The notes under the pieces were generated by a model. It worked only from the letters and a program-made list of their open reading frames with translations, had not been told where the DNA came from and ran no database searches. The translations under genes were made by a program, and so were the position numbers. A stretch of 64,000 nt of DNA, from NCBI GenBank assembly GCA_947474755.1, contig CANJJE010000013.1:31133-95132 (forward strand). Direction: 5' to 3'. Source of the stretch: Burkholderiales bacterium. Its GTDB lineage: Bacteria; Pseudomonadota; Gammaproteobacteria; Burkholderiales; Burkholderiaceae_C. Positions 45,713-53,837 of the stretch are shown here, one piece after another (position 1 is the first letter of the stretch; each line of letters begins with the position of its first letter).

Positions 45713-46738
45713 TCAGGCCGCGGCTTCCCGAGCCGGGCTGTCGGCGTCCTTCGGCCGGGCTGAACGCGACACCTCGGCTGGCGCATCGGCCTTGCGTCGG
45801 TGGTCGGACCACACCTGGCGCCGATGCCGCGCGCCTGGAGTACCGTTCCACAGCCCCAGCATGTGCCGCGAGGCGCGCGACCACGGCTCGCCGTGCGCCA
45901 CCAGTCGGTCCATGTAGGCCACCATCGCGTCCTCGACCGCATCGCGGTCCAGCGCAGACGGCACATCGCCGAAATGCCGCTCGTCCCAGCCGGCCAGCCA
46001 CCATGGGCGGTGATAGGCCTCACGGCCCAGCATCACGCCATCGACGTGCTGAAGGTGTTCGGTGATCTGCTCGTCGGTGGTCACGCCGCCGTTGAGCACC
46101 ACGGTCAGCGCTGGAAAGTCGCGCTTGAGCCGGTACACCAGTTCGTAGCGCAGCGGCGGCACCTCGCGGTTTTCCTTCGGGCTCAGGCCCTTCAGCCAGG
46201 CATTGCGCGCGTGCACGATGAAGACCTCGCAGCCCGCATCGGCGAGCGTGCCGACGAAGTCACGCACGAAGTCATAGCTTTCGCTGCGGTCGATGCCGAT
46301 GCGGTGCTTCACCGTCACCGGGATCGACACCGCATCGCGCATCGCCTTCACGCCGTCGGCCACCAGCGCAGGCTCGGCCATCAGGCAGGCGCCGAACGCA
46401 CCGCGCTGCACCCGCTCGCTCGGGCAGCCGCAGTTCAGGTTCACCTCGTCGTAGCCCCATTGCTCGGCCAGCCGCGCGCAGTGCGCCAGGTCGGCCGGCT
46501 CGCTGCCGCCGAGCTGCAAGGCGACCGGGTGTTCCTCGGCGTTGAAATCGAGGTGGCGCGCCACATCGCCATGGATCAGCGCGCCGGTGGTCACCATCTC
46601 GGTGTACAGCCGCGCGCGCTTCGTCAGCAGCCGGTGGAAGGTCCGACAGTGCCGGTCGGTCCAGTCCATCATCGGTGCGACAGAAAGGCGCCACGGTGAA
46701 AGCCTGTTGTCGATAGGGTTCGTAGGGATAGCGTTCAC
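45713..46738 (-). CDS. dusA: tRNA-dihydrouridine(20/20a) synthase DusA
   Basis: DusA reduces uridines 20 and 20a in the tRNA D-loop using FMN. The 341-residue product has the opening LSVAPMMDWTDRHCR, the catalytic-cysteine segment NLNCGCPSERVQ, the GVKAMRDAV strand and the NGGVTT and GVMLGREAY phosphate-binding parts. GTG 46738 is chosen because it gives a normal N-terminus; an in-frame GTG at 46783 is the alternative. The C-terminal 30 residues are variable. Confidence 0.93.
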   Translation of the reverse strand: MNAIPTNPIDNRLSPWRLSVAPMMDWTDRHCRTFHRLLTKRARLYTEMVTTGALIHGDVARHLDFNAEEHPVALQLGGSEPADLAHCARLAEQWGYDEVNLNCGCPSERVQRGAFGACLMAEPALVADGVKAMRDAVSIPVTVKHRIGIDRSESYDFVRDFVGTLADAGCEVFIVHARNAWLKGLSPKENREVPPLRYELVYRLKRDFPALTVVLNGGVTTDEQITEHLQHVDGVMLGREAYHRPWWLAGWDERHFGDVPSALDRDAVEDAMVAYMDRLVAHGEPWSRASRHMLGLWNGTPGARHRRQVWSDHRRKADAPAEVSRSARPKDADSPAREAAA

Positions 46739-46791
46739 CAACTGAAACTGAGTGTTTGCGCCGTGCGTGCACACGGTTTGCACACATTTTC

Positions 46792-47001
46792 TCAGTGACT
46801 CGGAACCAGCGCGTGGCGGTGGTGCGTCGCCTGCTCGTAGTCATGGGCGAAGGCCAGCAGCGTGGCCTCGCTGAACAGGCGGCCCACGAAGATCAGGCTG
46901 AACGGTGCGCCGCAGGCATGGGCGCCGGCCGGCACCGTCACACCGGGCAGTCCGGCGATGTTGATTTCGCTGACTGTCGTCTCGGCGATCTGCTCGTTCG
47001 C
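46792..47001 (-). pseudogene. C-terminal remnant of an amidase
   Basis: The last 70 codons of a minus-strand frame read as the C-terminal end of an amidase-signature enzyme: EINIAGLPGVTVPAG, then PFSLIFVGRLFSEATLLAFA and YEQATHHR. The catalytic serine and lysine region is missing, because homology stops near 47001 where another, plus-strand remnant begins. It is therefore a truncated gene tail, just upstream of dusA on the same strand. Confidence 0.75.
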
Positions 47002-47010
47002 CCGGCCAAC

Positions 47011-47262
47011 TGGAATGAGATGCAGGTGGCCATCGGCTACTTCTGGCACCGCGTGCCGACGCTGGAGTACACGCCGCTGTTCCTGGAGCGGCAGATGGCC
47101 TACGCCGGCCGCGGGCATGCCTTGTATGCCGACGCACCGAATGTGTCGCCCGAGCGAGCGGCCGAGTGCGAGTGGGCCTGGCGCAGCTACCCTGTGCCAG
47201 AGGCACAGCTCACCCCACCGCGGCGCATCACCGCCGTGGCCGACGGTCGGGGTGCCCCCGAG
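47011..47262 (+). pseudogene. Fragment of an unidentified protein gene
   Basis: The plus-strand frame here reads like real protein (WNEMQVAIGYFWHRVPTL, then ERQMAYAGRGHALYAD and AAECEWAWRSYPVP) but has no plausible start. It abuts the amidase remnant end to end and dissolves into low-complexity sequence after about 47262. I do not recognise the family. It is probably a gene remnant joined by a past rearrangement; a coincidental open frame is the alternative. Confidence 0.4.
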
Positions 47263-47335
47263 GCCGTAGCTGAAAGAGCCTCTTTGTGGACGCTCAGGCT
47301 GAGCGCAGCGAGTACCCGATGCGGGGCTCGCGGAC

Positions 47336-48748
47336 TCATCGACCCAGCGCCTTCTGGGCGGTCGTCCAGGCCACCAGCAGATCGTGCCGCCGCGCGCTCA
47401 GGGTCTCGGCGGCAGCAAGCTGCTCGATTTCTTTCTGGACCAGTTCGGGTCTGCTGCCAATACCCGCGGATCGCAAGTCCGCCGCCGCTGCGCGGTCCGC
47501 TTCGCGGCGCGCCAGTTCGGACTCGGCGAGCGCGGCCCTTTCGCTCGCGGCTTGCGTGGCGGACAGGGCCGTTTCGGCTTCGGCCAGCGCGTTCACCACC
47601 AGCTTGCGGTGTTGTGCATGCAATTCATCGACCGTGGCGCGCGCCCGTTCCGTGCGAGCCTCGATGCGCCCGCCGTCGAACAACGGGGCCTGAAGGGCTG
47701 CTTGTAGAAGCCACACCACGGCGTCGCCTGACAGCCATCGGCGAAAGGTCTCGCTTACGTAGCCCGCGCTGCCGGTCAGGGTCAGCGACGGATATCGATC
47801 GAGCCGCGCGCGTTCGGCCTGGTTGCTGGCGGCGAGCACGCGCTGCCGGGCCGCCGCCACGTCGGCGCGCCGCTCGAGCGCAGTGGCGGGCAGGTCGGGC
47901 GTTACCGCGCCGGACAAGCCGAGCCGCGCGAAATAGTCTGCACGGGCCTGCACTTGCAACTCGCCCGTCGATTTGCCGAGCAGGTTCGCGAGGCGGGCCA
48001 CCGCCTCATGCCGCTCTTGGCCGAGAGCAGCCTGTGCGCCGCCTGTTTCGGCGAGCCTCCGCTGCGCTTCGCGCAAGCGCTCGCGCGTGGTGAGTCCTGC
48101 GTCCAGGCGCTCCTGCTCGCTGTGCAGCAACTCTCCAAGGCGGATTCCCGTCTCACGCGAGAGCGCGGCGCGTTCATCGGCGAGCCGCAGATCGGCGTAG
48201 GCCAATACAACTTCCCGTGCCAACCACTGGCGCACGGCGCGCAGCTCCTCGTCGCTGGCCGCCGCTTCTGCTGCTGCGGCACGTTCGCCGAGCGCCAGCC
48301 GTCCCAGCAGGTCAATTTCGTGGCGAGCATCGAGCTGCGCGGCGAAGCTCGACTGGCGGTAGGCCGAGATCTTCTGCTTGCCACCTTGCGCATCGTGCAC
48401 GGACGTTTCCGAGACACGTTCCCGAATGCCCGCGACACCCACGTCAACCTGTGGCAATCGGTTCGCACCGACTTCTTTGGCGAAGGCACGCGCCTGACGC
48501 ACGCGCGCCGCAGCCACGCTCACGTCGGCGCTGTCACGCAAGGCCAGTTCCACCAGCCGGTTGAGTTGGTCGTCGGCCAGTTCTTGCCACCACGCGGTGA
48601 TGGGTACCGCTGCGGCTGCGGCGGTGCCGGTCCTGGCCGACCATGCCGTCGGTGCCGCCATCGGTTCGGGGGCGCGCACAACCGGCGCCGCGCAGCCTGT
48701 CAAGAGCGCCAGCAACGCGATCAACAGCCCGAGGCGAGAGAGCATCAT
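47336..48748 (-). CDS. NodT-family outer-membrane efflux lipoprotein (TolC-like)
   Basis: The 470-residue product has a lipobox (LLTGC, Cys19) and two long coiled-coil repeats typical of outer-membrane efflux proteins. The ends of the helical repeats are marked by YPSLTLTGSAGYVS and APLFDGGRIEAR. It would form the exit duct for the ABC exporter encoded upstream. Its ATG overlaps the adaptor gene stop (ATGA), so it is the last gene of the efflux operon. Confidence 0.92.
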   Translation of the reverse strand: MMLSRLGLLIALLALLTGCAAPVVRAPEPMAAPTAWSARTGTAAAAAVPITAWWQELADDQLNRLVELALRDSADVSVAAARVRQARAFAKEVGANRLPQVDVGVAGIRERVSETSVHDAQGGKQKISAYRQSSFAAQLDARHEIDLLGRLALGERAAAAEAAASDEELRAVRQWLAREVVLAYADLRLADERAALSRETGIRLGELLHSEQERLDAGLTTRERLREAQRRLAETGGAQAALGQERHEAVARLANLLGKSTGELQVQARADYFARLGLSGAVTPDLPATALERRADVAAARQRVLAASNQAERARLDRYPSLTLTGSAGYVSETFRRWLSGDAVVWLLQAALQAPLFDGGRIEARTERARATVDELHAQHRKLVVNALAEAETALSATQAASERAALAESELARREADRAAAADLRSAGIGSRPELVQKEIEQLAAAETLSARRHDLLVAWTTAQKALGR

Positions 48749-49698
48749 CGCGCCTCCTGTGGCGTGTCGGTTAGAAATCGCACAACGACGCGCTGGCCGA
48801 TCAACAGTGCTGGCGCGTCTTCGAAGCTGACCACGACCTCGACCACGCGGTTGTCCTGCTTCTCCTCCGGATCGTCGCTCGGCGTGCGCGCGCCGACCAC
48901 GCGCCCCACGCGCAGCACCGTGCCGCGCCAGGTCTTGGCGATGTCGGCTTCCAGCACGATTTCTGCGGCCTGGTTCGGCGCGACGGCGCTCAAGTACTGC
49001 TCCTCGAGTTCCGCCCGCACGATCCTCGGCACATCCGGCGCAAACAGGAAGAGCGGCGTCACATTCAGTGTGCTCACGCCGTTGCCCGGCCGGGCCTGGC
49101 GTTGAATGATCTGGCCATCGAGTGGCGCGACCACCTTGCGTTCCTCCACTTCACGCGCCGCCACGGCCTGCCGCGCGCGCGCCGTGTCGATGCCGGCCAG
49201 GGCGCTCTGGACGGCGACTGTGGCGAGGGCATGGGCATCGCGGGCGCGGTCGAGTTCCTGCCTCGGCACGGTTTCGTTGCGCGCCAACGGTTCGAGCCGC
49301 TTCACCTCGCGTTCGGCAGCAGCCAGTTCTACCGCGCTCTTCTCGCGCTCCTGCGCGGCCTGCCGCACCTCGCGCTCAGCCAGAGAGAGGTTGCTGCGCG
49401 CGGTTGAGTCGTCCAGCAACGCCAGCACCTGACCGCGCTTCACGCGGGCGCCTTCTTCAACCAGCACCTCATCGATGACGCCGTCACGACGTGCCGCAAG
49501 CCGGATGACGCCGCCCTCGATGTCCACCCTTCCCTTCGCGCTGGCCAGCGCGTTGCCGGACGACCCGACCGTCGCGGGCACCTTGGGTGGCGCGGGGTGC
49601 TGCTGCTCGCAAGCCGCCAGGAGCAGGCTCACAAGGCCGATCAGAACCGCGCGGGGCGCGGCGCTTCTAGAGCGGTGCCAAGGGAGGCTGTGCTGCAT
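48745..49698 (-). CDS. Periplasmic adaptor (HlyD/MFP) lipoprotein of an ABC exporter
   Basis: The 317-residue product has a lipoprotein signal (LLLAACEQQ), two lipoyl half-motifs (GVIDEVLVEEGARVKRGQVLALLDDS and VVAPLDGQIIQRQARPGNGV, read in part) around an alpha-helical hairpin, and a beta-barrel domain. It links the inner-membrane ABC permease to the NodT-type duct. The start lies 58 bases inside the end of the ATPase gene, an unusually long overlap, but it gives a good signal peptide. Confidence 0.9.
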   Translation of the reverse strand: MQHSLPWHRSRSAAPRAVLIGLVSLLLAACEQQHPAPPKVPATVGSSGNALASAKGRVDIEGGVIRLAARRDGVIDEVLVEEGARVKRGQVLALLDDSTARSNLSLAEREVRQAAQEREKSAVELAAAEREVKRLEPLARNETVPRQELDRARDAHALATVAVQSALAGIDTARARQAVAAREVEERKVVAPLDGQIIQRQARPGNGVSTLNVTPLFLFAPDVPRIVRAELEEQYLSAVAPNQAAEIVLEADIAKTWRGTVLRVGRVVGARTPSDDPEEKQDNRVVEVVVSFEDAPALLIGQRVVVRFLTDTPQEAR

Positions 49699-50432
49699 GG
49701 TCGTTTTCCTTTCCGTTGTTCGTTGCTCCGTCGTCCGTCGTCCGACGTGCGACGGTCGCGCACCACATTGCCGTCCTCCAGCTCGATCACGCGATCGGCG
49801 TGGGAGAGCAAGCGCGGGTCGTGGGTGACGCCGAGCACCGTGGCGCCGTGATCCGCGGCGATGCGCTTCAAGAGGTCGATCACGGTCTGCCCGCTGGTCT
49901 TGTCCAGCGCGGAGGTGGGTTCGTCGGCGAAGATCAGCGCTGGGTTCTTCACCAGCGCGCGCGCAATCGCCACGCGCTGTTTTTCACCGCCTGACAACTC
50001 GGCCGGGCGCAGGTGGGATCGGGTACTCAGCCCCACTTCATCGAGCGCGCGCCGGGCTCGCGTGGTCGCTTCCGTGCCGCGCACGCCAAGGTATTGCAGC
50101 GGCACGATCACGTTCTCCAGCGCGGTCAGCCCGCTGAACAGGTTGAAACCCTGGAAGACGAAACCGCAGTTCTCAAGCCGGAAGCGATCCAGCGCGGCTT
50201 CGCCGAGAGTCCACAGGTCCACACCCAGCGCCAGCACATGGCCGGTATCGGGGCGAAGCAGCCCCGACATCATCGACAACATCGTGCTCTTGCCGGAGCC
50301 GGACGGCCCGATCACGAGCGTCAGTTCGCCGGGCAGGATGTCGAGAGAACTGTTCTTGATCACCTGCAGGTGCATCTTGCCGGTATCAAAACCCTTGGAG
50401 ATGCAGTGACTGCTCAGAGTCGGAGAGGTCAT
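49641..50432 (-). CDS. ABC exporter ATPase (LolD/DevA-like)
   Basis: The 263-residue ATPase has Walker A GPSGSGKST, signature LSGGEKQR, Walker B ALIFADEPTSALD and the H-loop VTHDPR. The subfamily is that of MacB/LolD/DevA exporters. The last 30 residues beyond the domain are basic and overlap the adaptor gene start. It lies 10 bases after the permease gene. Confidence 0.93.
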   Translation of the reverse strand: MTSPTLSSHCISKGFDTGKMHLQVIKNSSLDILPGELTLVIGPSGSGKSTMLSMMSGLLRPDTGHVLALGVDLWTLGEAALDRFRLENCGFVFQGFNLFSGLTALENVIVPLQYLGVRGTEATTRARRALDEVGLSTRSHLRPAELSGGEKQRVAIARALVKNPALIFADEPTSALDKTSGQTVIDLLKRIAADHGATVLGVTHDPRLLSHADRVIELEDGNVVRDRRTSDDGRRSNEQRKGKRPCSTASLGTALEAPRPARF

Positions 50433-50442
50433 GGATGGACCC

Positions 50443-51567
50443 TCACCGCAGTAGAGAAGCGGGTTCGGCTTGCAGCAGCGGGCGCAGCGCGAGCAGGCCC
50501 GAGACCACCGCGATACCCATCAGCGCGGTGGCCGACGCAAGCAGCATCCACCACGGGAAGGACATGGCGATCCGCCCCACGTGGCCGAGCCAGGCGACGG
50601 CGCCGGTGAGCAGCGCGGTCACCGTCAACCCCGCCAAGCCCACCCACGCGGCCTGCTCGATGACGACCGCGCGCAGAGAGCCTCGCGAAACGCCAAGCGC
50701 GCGCAGCGCGGCGAACTCCTTGATCGAAGCGAGGATGGCGCCAGACAGCGTCTGACTGGTGATGACCAGACCGACCAGCAGCGCCAGCAACGAGGCAAAG
50801 CCGGAACCGATGCCTGCCCCCGATTCAAGCAGCCAGTACGTCTGCGAACGGATGGAGAAGTCATTCGCCGTCCAGACGCTGTAGCGCGGCACACGGGCGT
50901 TGTCGGCGATTTCCCCGGCCACGACATCGGCGGCATAACCGGGCTTGAGTCGCACGAGCGAGAAGGTCGGCAGCTTGGCTGTTTCCGGCGCCAGCGCGCG
51001 TGCTGTCGCATGGGACGCAACGACGTTCACGCCGCCGATGGCGCGCAGGCCCTCGACCAGGCCGACGATGCTCGCGCGCTTGCCGTTGATCTCGACAACG
51101 GTGCCCACGCGTGCTGCGAGCTTGCGGGTATCGGCCGCGTCGATCAGGATCGCATCGGGTGCACGCAGCAGTGCGCGTTGGGCGGGTGACAGCAGCGTCG
51201 CGAACGCAAGGGCGTCAGGCGAGGCATCGATACCGTTGATGATCACCGACACCGGCGCGCCGTCTTCGCGGCGCAAGTCGCCATAGACACTGGCATAGGT
51301 CTCGACGCGCTCAACGCCGCGGTGCGCCCAGGCACGCGCGTCAGCCTCCCGCGCAATCGGTCGCCCGAGATCGACGCTTTGGGTGTTTCGATAGCCGATC
51401 CACAGATCCGCGGTGGACCGGTCGATGACAACGGAGACGGTGCTGAACATGCCAAGGAGCAGCGCGAGCTGCACGATCACCAGCAGCCCGGAAAAGGTCA
51501 CGGCGAGCACGGCGGCGAGGTAGCGGCGCCAATCGAACAACAACATGGAGCGTGCGATGGAGACCAT
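50443..51567 (-). CDS. ABC exporter permease (FtsX/DevC-like)
   Basis: From the ATG at 51567 the protein has 374 residues. One N-terminal span (about residues 15-40) is followed by a large periplasmic domain and three C-terminal spans, with FASLLALLVGLVITSQTL and EFAALRALGVSRGSLRAVV being the FtsX core. This matches DevC-type permeases that work with an adaptor and a TolC duct. It is the first structural gene after tetR, with a 158-base gap holding a palindrome. The frame is open to 51687 and an earlier ATG at 51648 exists. Confidence 0.9.
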   Translation of the reverse strand: MVSIARSMLLFDWRRYLAAVLAVTFSGLLVIVQLALLLGMFSTVSVVIDRSTADLWIGYRNTQSVDLGRPIAREADARAWAHRGVERVETYASVYGDLRREDGAPVSVIINGIDASPDALAFATLLSPAQRALLRAPDAILIDAADTRKLAARVGTVVEINGKRASIVGLVEGLRAIGGVNVVASHATARALAPETAKLPTFSLVRLKPGYAADVVAGEIADNARVPRYSVWTANDFSIRSQTYWLLESGAGIGSGFASLLALLVGLVITSQTLSGAILASIKEFAALRALGVSRGSLRAVVIEQAAWVGLAGLTVTALLTGAVAWLGHVGRIAMSFPWWMLLASATALMGIAVVSGLLALRPLLQAEPASLLR

Positions 51568-51669
51568 GACTGGATCACTTTCAGTCGGCGACGGACGCGA
51601 CGTCGCGCATCGATTGAAGGCAGTCGATGACGATTCCGAACGCGCCATGTAGATCTGTCGAACGAATAA

Positions 51670-51683
51670 ACGGAGCGCTCCGT
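51670..51683. promoter_or_regulatory. Palindromic operator upstream of the efflux genes
   Basis: ACGGAGCGCTCCGT is a perfect 14-base palindrome in the gap between tetR and the permease gene, 103 bases before the permease ATG. A closely related sequence lies just upstream of tetR at 52330-52343. Two matched palindromes around a TetR gene are the expected layout of its operators. Binding is inferred. Confidence 0.7.
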
Positions 51684-51725
51684 CCAATCTGAAGAACTGT
51701 CGAGTCCATCTGGCTCTCCTTCCCG

Positions 51726-52319
51726 CTAGGCTTGGATGAAGTGGCTGAACAGAGCCGATAGCGCGGCCGCTGTGGCGGCAGTCTCCGTGCGCGCTCCGAT
51801 CTCCTGATCCAGGGCCAGGCCCGAAAACACGGCCAGCATCACATTCGCCGTGCCTTGCGGATCCAGAGACTCACGCACCCAGCCTTCCCTCTGACCCCGC
51901 GACAGTTCGGCGGTCAGCGTGGCCCGCAACTTCTGGTCCGTGGCCAGCAGTTGTTCACGCCCTGCTTCGTCGCGCACCAACTCGAGCCAGCTGTCGGCAC
52001 CCAGGTCATAGACGGTCGGACGCAGCAGTTCGGACAGTTCCTTTTCCGTGATCCGCGTCAGCCACTGCAAGCCTTCTCTAGTGGCCAGTCGCTGCACTTC
52101 ACGCTGATGATGCTCCAGCTCGCGCCCGGCGATGGCGGCGATCATGGCGCGCTTGTCGGGGAAGTGACGGAACACGGTGCCTGCGCTCAAACCGGCTTCC
52201 GTACAGATATCCTCGGTGCGCGCGGCGTGGAAGCCCTTGGTCTTGAACACGCGTGCGGCAGCCAGGAGGATCTCTTCCTGACGTCTCTCGTGCAGCGAAT
52301 CGTCTTTGGTGCGAGCCAT
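51726..52319 (-). CDS. TetR-family transcriptional repressor
   Basis: The 197-residue protein has the TetR helix-turn-helix at about residues 14-60 (ILLAAARVFKTKGFHAARTE, then AGLSAGTVFRHFPDKRAMI). The C-terminal part is a helical ligand domain. It is transcribed toward the ABC efflux genes and probably controls itself and them through the palindromes at 52330 and 51670. The inducer is unknown. Confidence 0.94.
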   Translation of the reverse strand: MARTKDDSLHERRQEEILLAAARVFKTKGFHAARTEDICTEAGLSAGTVFRHFPDKRAMIAAIAGRELEHHQREVQRLATREGLQWLTRITEKELSELLRPTVYDLGADSWLELVRDEAGREQLLATDQKLRATLTAELSRGQREGWVRESLDPQGTANVMLAVFSGLALDQEIGARTETAATAAALSALFSHFIQA

Positions 52320-52329
52320 CGTTTATTAG

Positions 52330-52343
52330 ACGGAGTGTTTCGT
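52330..52343. promoter_or_regulatory. Palindromic operator upstream of tetR
   Basis: ACGGAGTGTTTCGT lies 11 bases before the tetR start codon. It matches ACGGAGYGYTYCGT together with the perfect palindrome at 51670-51683. Its closeness to the start suggests it overlaps the tetR promoter or leader, giving autorepression. Confidence 0.65.
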
Positions 52344-52829
52344 CGCAGTATGGTCGGGTGTGCATACGGTGTCAACCCCAGCGGCGCGCAAACTTGCCCC
52401 ACGGCCGCTGCTGGGCCTTGCTGAGGGCGTTCGAAATTCCCGTGGTCGCGCCGACCGCAGGAGCCGCTCGAACGATGGCGTGAATCGCGGACGGACATCG
52501 AACGATGTCTTTGCGGCAGCGATGCAGGTCGCGACGGTGCTGCTCAAGACTCCGGTGCCGGATGCGTGGTCCGTGCGACGTGACCGCTGCTTGCGTACAC
52601 GCGCGCTGCGTGGATGGGTCTGTGCCCTGTGAGCGTTACCACCCATACCGGTGCGGTGCAGGCCTGCCTGATCACTGTCATTTCCAGGTCCTGGTCTTTG
52701 CTTGCCTGTCGGCCTGGGGCCAACCTGTAACTTCTGCAGCTCTCATGACTTGTGTCAAACAAGGATGCGCCCATTGGCATAGGCTGAACACGGTCCCTTG
52801 CCGCAACCGCAACGCTGGAGGAAAACACC
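52344..52829. other. Long leader region before the PEP-CTERM gene
   Basis: I support no gene in this 486-base stretch. Bases from about 52635 to 52689 resemble the sequence before the second PEP-CTERM copy (about 63417-63467). After that, copy 1 has roughly 100 extra bases (52690-52808) absent from copy 2, before both resume at CAACGCTG and share the GGAAAACACC just before the ATG. The extra segment could carry the promoter of copy 1 or be an insertion. Confidence 0.5.
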
Positions 52830-53561
52830 ATGAGTGATTCGACGAGCCGTTTCACCCTCGCCCGCCTGAGCGCATTGGCTACTGCCTGCCTGATGCTGCA
52901 GGGTGGGGCCTGGGCGGGAAATAGTGTGACGCTGAATGCGCCGCCCAGTGGCGACGCTGGCTATGCCTGGAATTCCAAGTACGGGCCCTATGGCTACACG
53001 GTGGACGGCACCGAACTGGGTGTGGGCCTGCAGATGGGGCCGCCCTATGGCAATGACTACACGGTGGGCATCATCGAGATTCCGATCGCGGCGCTGCTCG
53101 GCGGTGATCTGCTCGGCGCGCAGTTGCAGGTCAACACGGTCGGCAATTTCGGCACCGGCTATTACTACGGGTCAGTGGCCATATCCTGGCTGGATACTGG
53201 CGCTCGCACGCTCACCGGCGATGTGGTGGCGGATGGCCTGGGCTCGCTTGTGAGCGGCGGATCGGGCGGCTGGGGGGTATGGAGCAGCGATACGCCAGAA
53301 GGTGCCATGCTCAAACAATTCGACGTGACCAGCGCGGTGCAGGCTGATCTGACCGCCGGGCGCAGCTTCAGCACCTTCGTGCTGAACGGCTCACGCGACA
53401 CCTACGGCAGCATCTATGCCGCCGAGAGCGGTTTGGCCCTGGGTCCGCGACTGCTTGCCGACACCACAGCACCTGTGCCCGAGCCCAGTAGCTGGCTGAT
53501 GTTGCTCGGCGGAATGGCCCTCGGGGGAACCGCGCTGCAACGACGTCGCGCAGCCCGCTGA
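52830..53561 (+). CDS. PEP-CTERM sorting-domain protein (intact copy)
   Basis: The 243-residue product has a signal peptide (LATACLMLQGGAWAG), a glycine- and tyrosine-rich beta-type domain (SKYGPYGYTVDG, GYYYGSVAISWLD), and a C-terminal PEP-CTERM tag: VPEPSSW, a hydrophobic stretch, and RRRAAR. Such proteins are cut and anchored by exosortase (EpsH), which is not in this window. GGAGG 12-16 bases before the ATG is the ribosome binding site. A broken near-copy lies at 63507. The function of the domain is unknown. Confidence 0.9.
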   Translation: MSDSTSRFTLARLSALATACLMLQGGAWAGNSVTLNAPPSGDAGYAWNSKYGPYGYTVDGTELGVGLQMGPPYGNDYTVGIIEIPIAALLGGDLLGAQLQVNTVGNFGTGYYYGSVAISWLDTGARTLTGDVVADGLGSLVSGGSGGWGVWSSDTPEGAMLKQFDVTSAVQADLTAGRSFSTFVLNGSRDTYGSIYAAESGLALGPRLLADTTAPVPEPSSWLMLLGGMALGGTALQRRRAAR

Positions 53562-53837
53562 CGCCGGTTCCAGCAGGCGTGAAGTCGCTGTCCACACGCA
53601 GACCTCTGTGCCTTGAACGCTGATTCGAGGCGCGCATCGACGAGTAACGCCAGCTGCTGACGGCGGCTACGTTGCGCGGTCACCGCAGCCTTCGCAGACG
53701 TGGTGGCCGTGCTGGTGGAGGCGCAGCTGACACACGCGCCGACTCTCTACGCGCAGGATCGGGCCCGCACCAGCCTGATCGCGCACCACTTCCCGCACCG
53801 CCAGTGCGTGCGCGGTCCGGCACCATAATTCGCCGCC

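Noticed and set aside
52360..52632. 90-codon plus-strand frame in the leader before the PEP-CTERM gene
   Set aside because: It has arginine-rich composition, no ribosome binding site, and overlaps equally long frames on the other strand.
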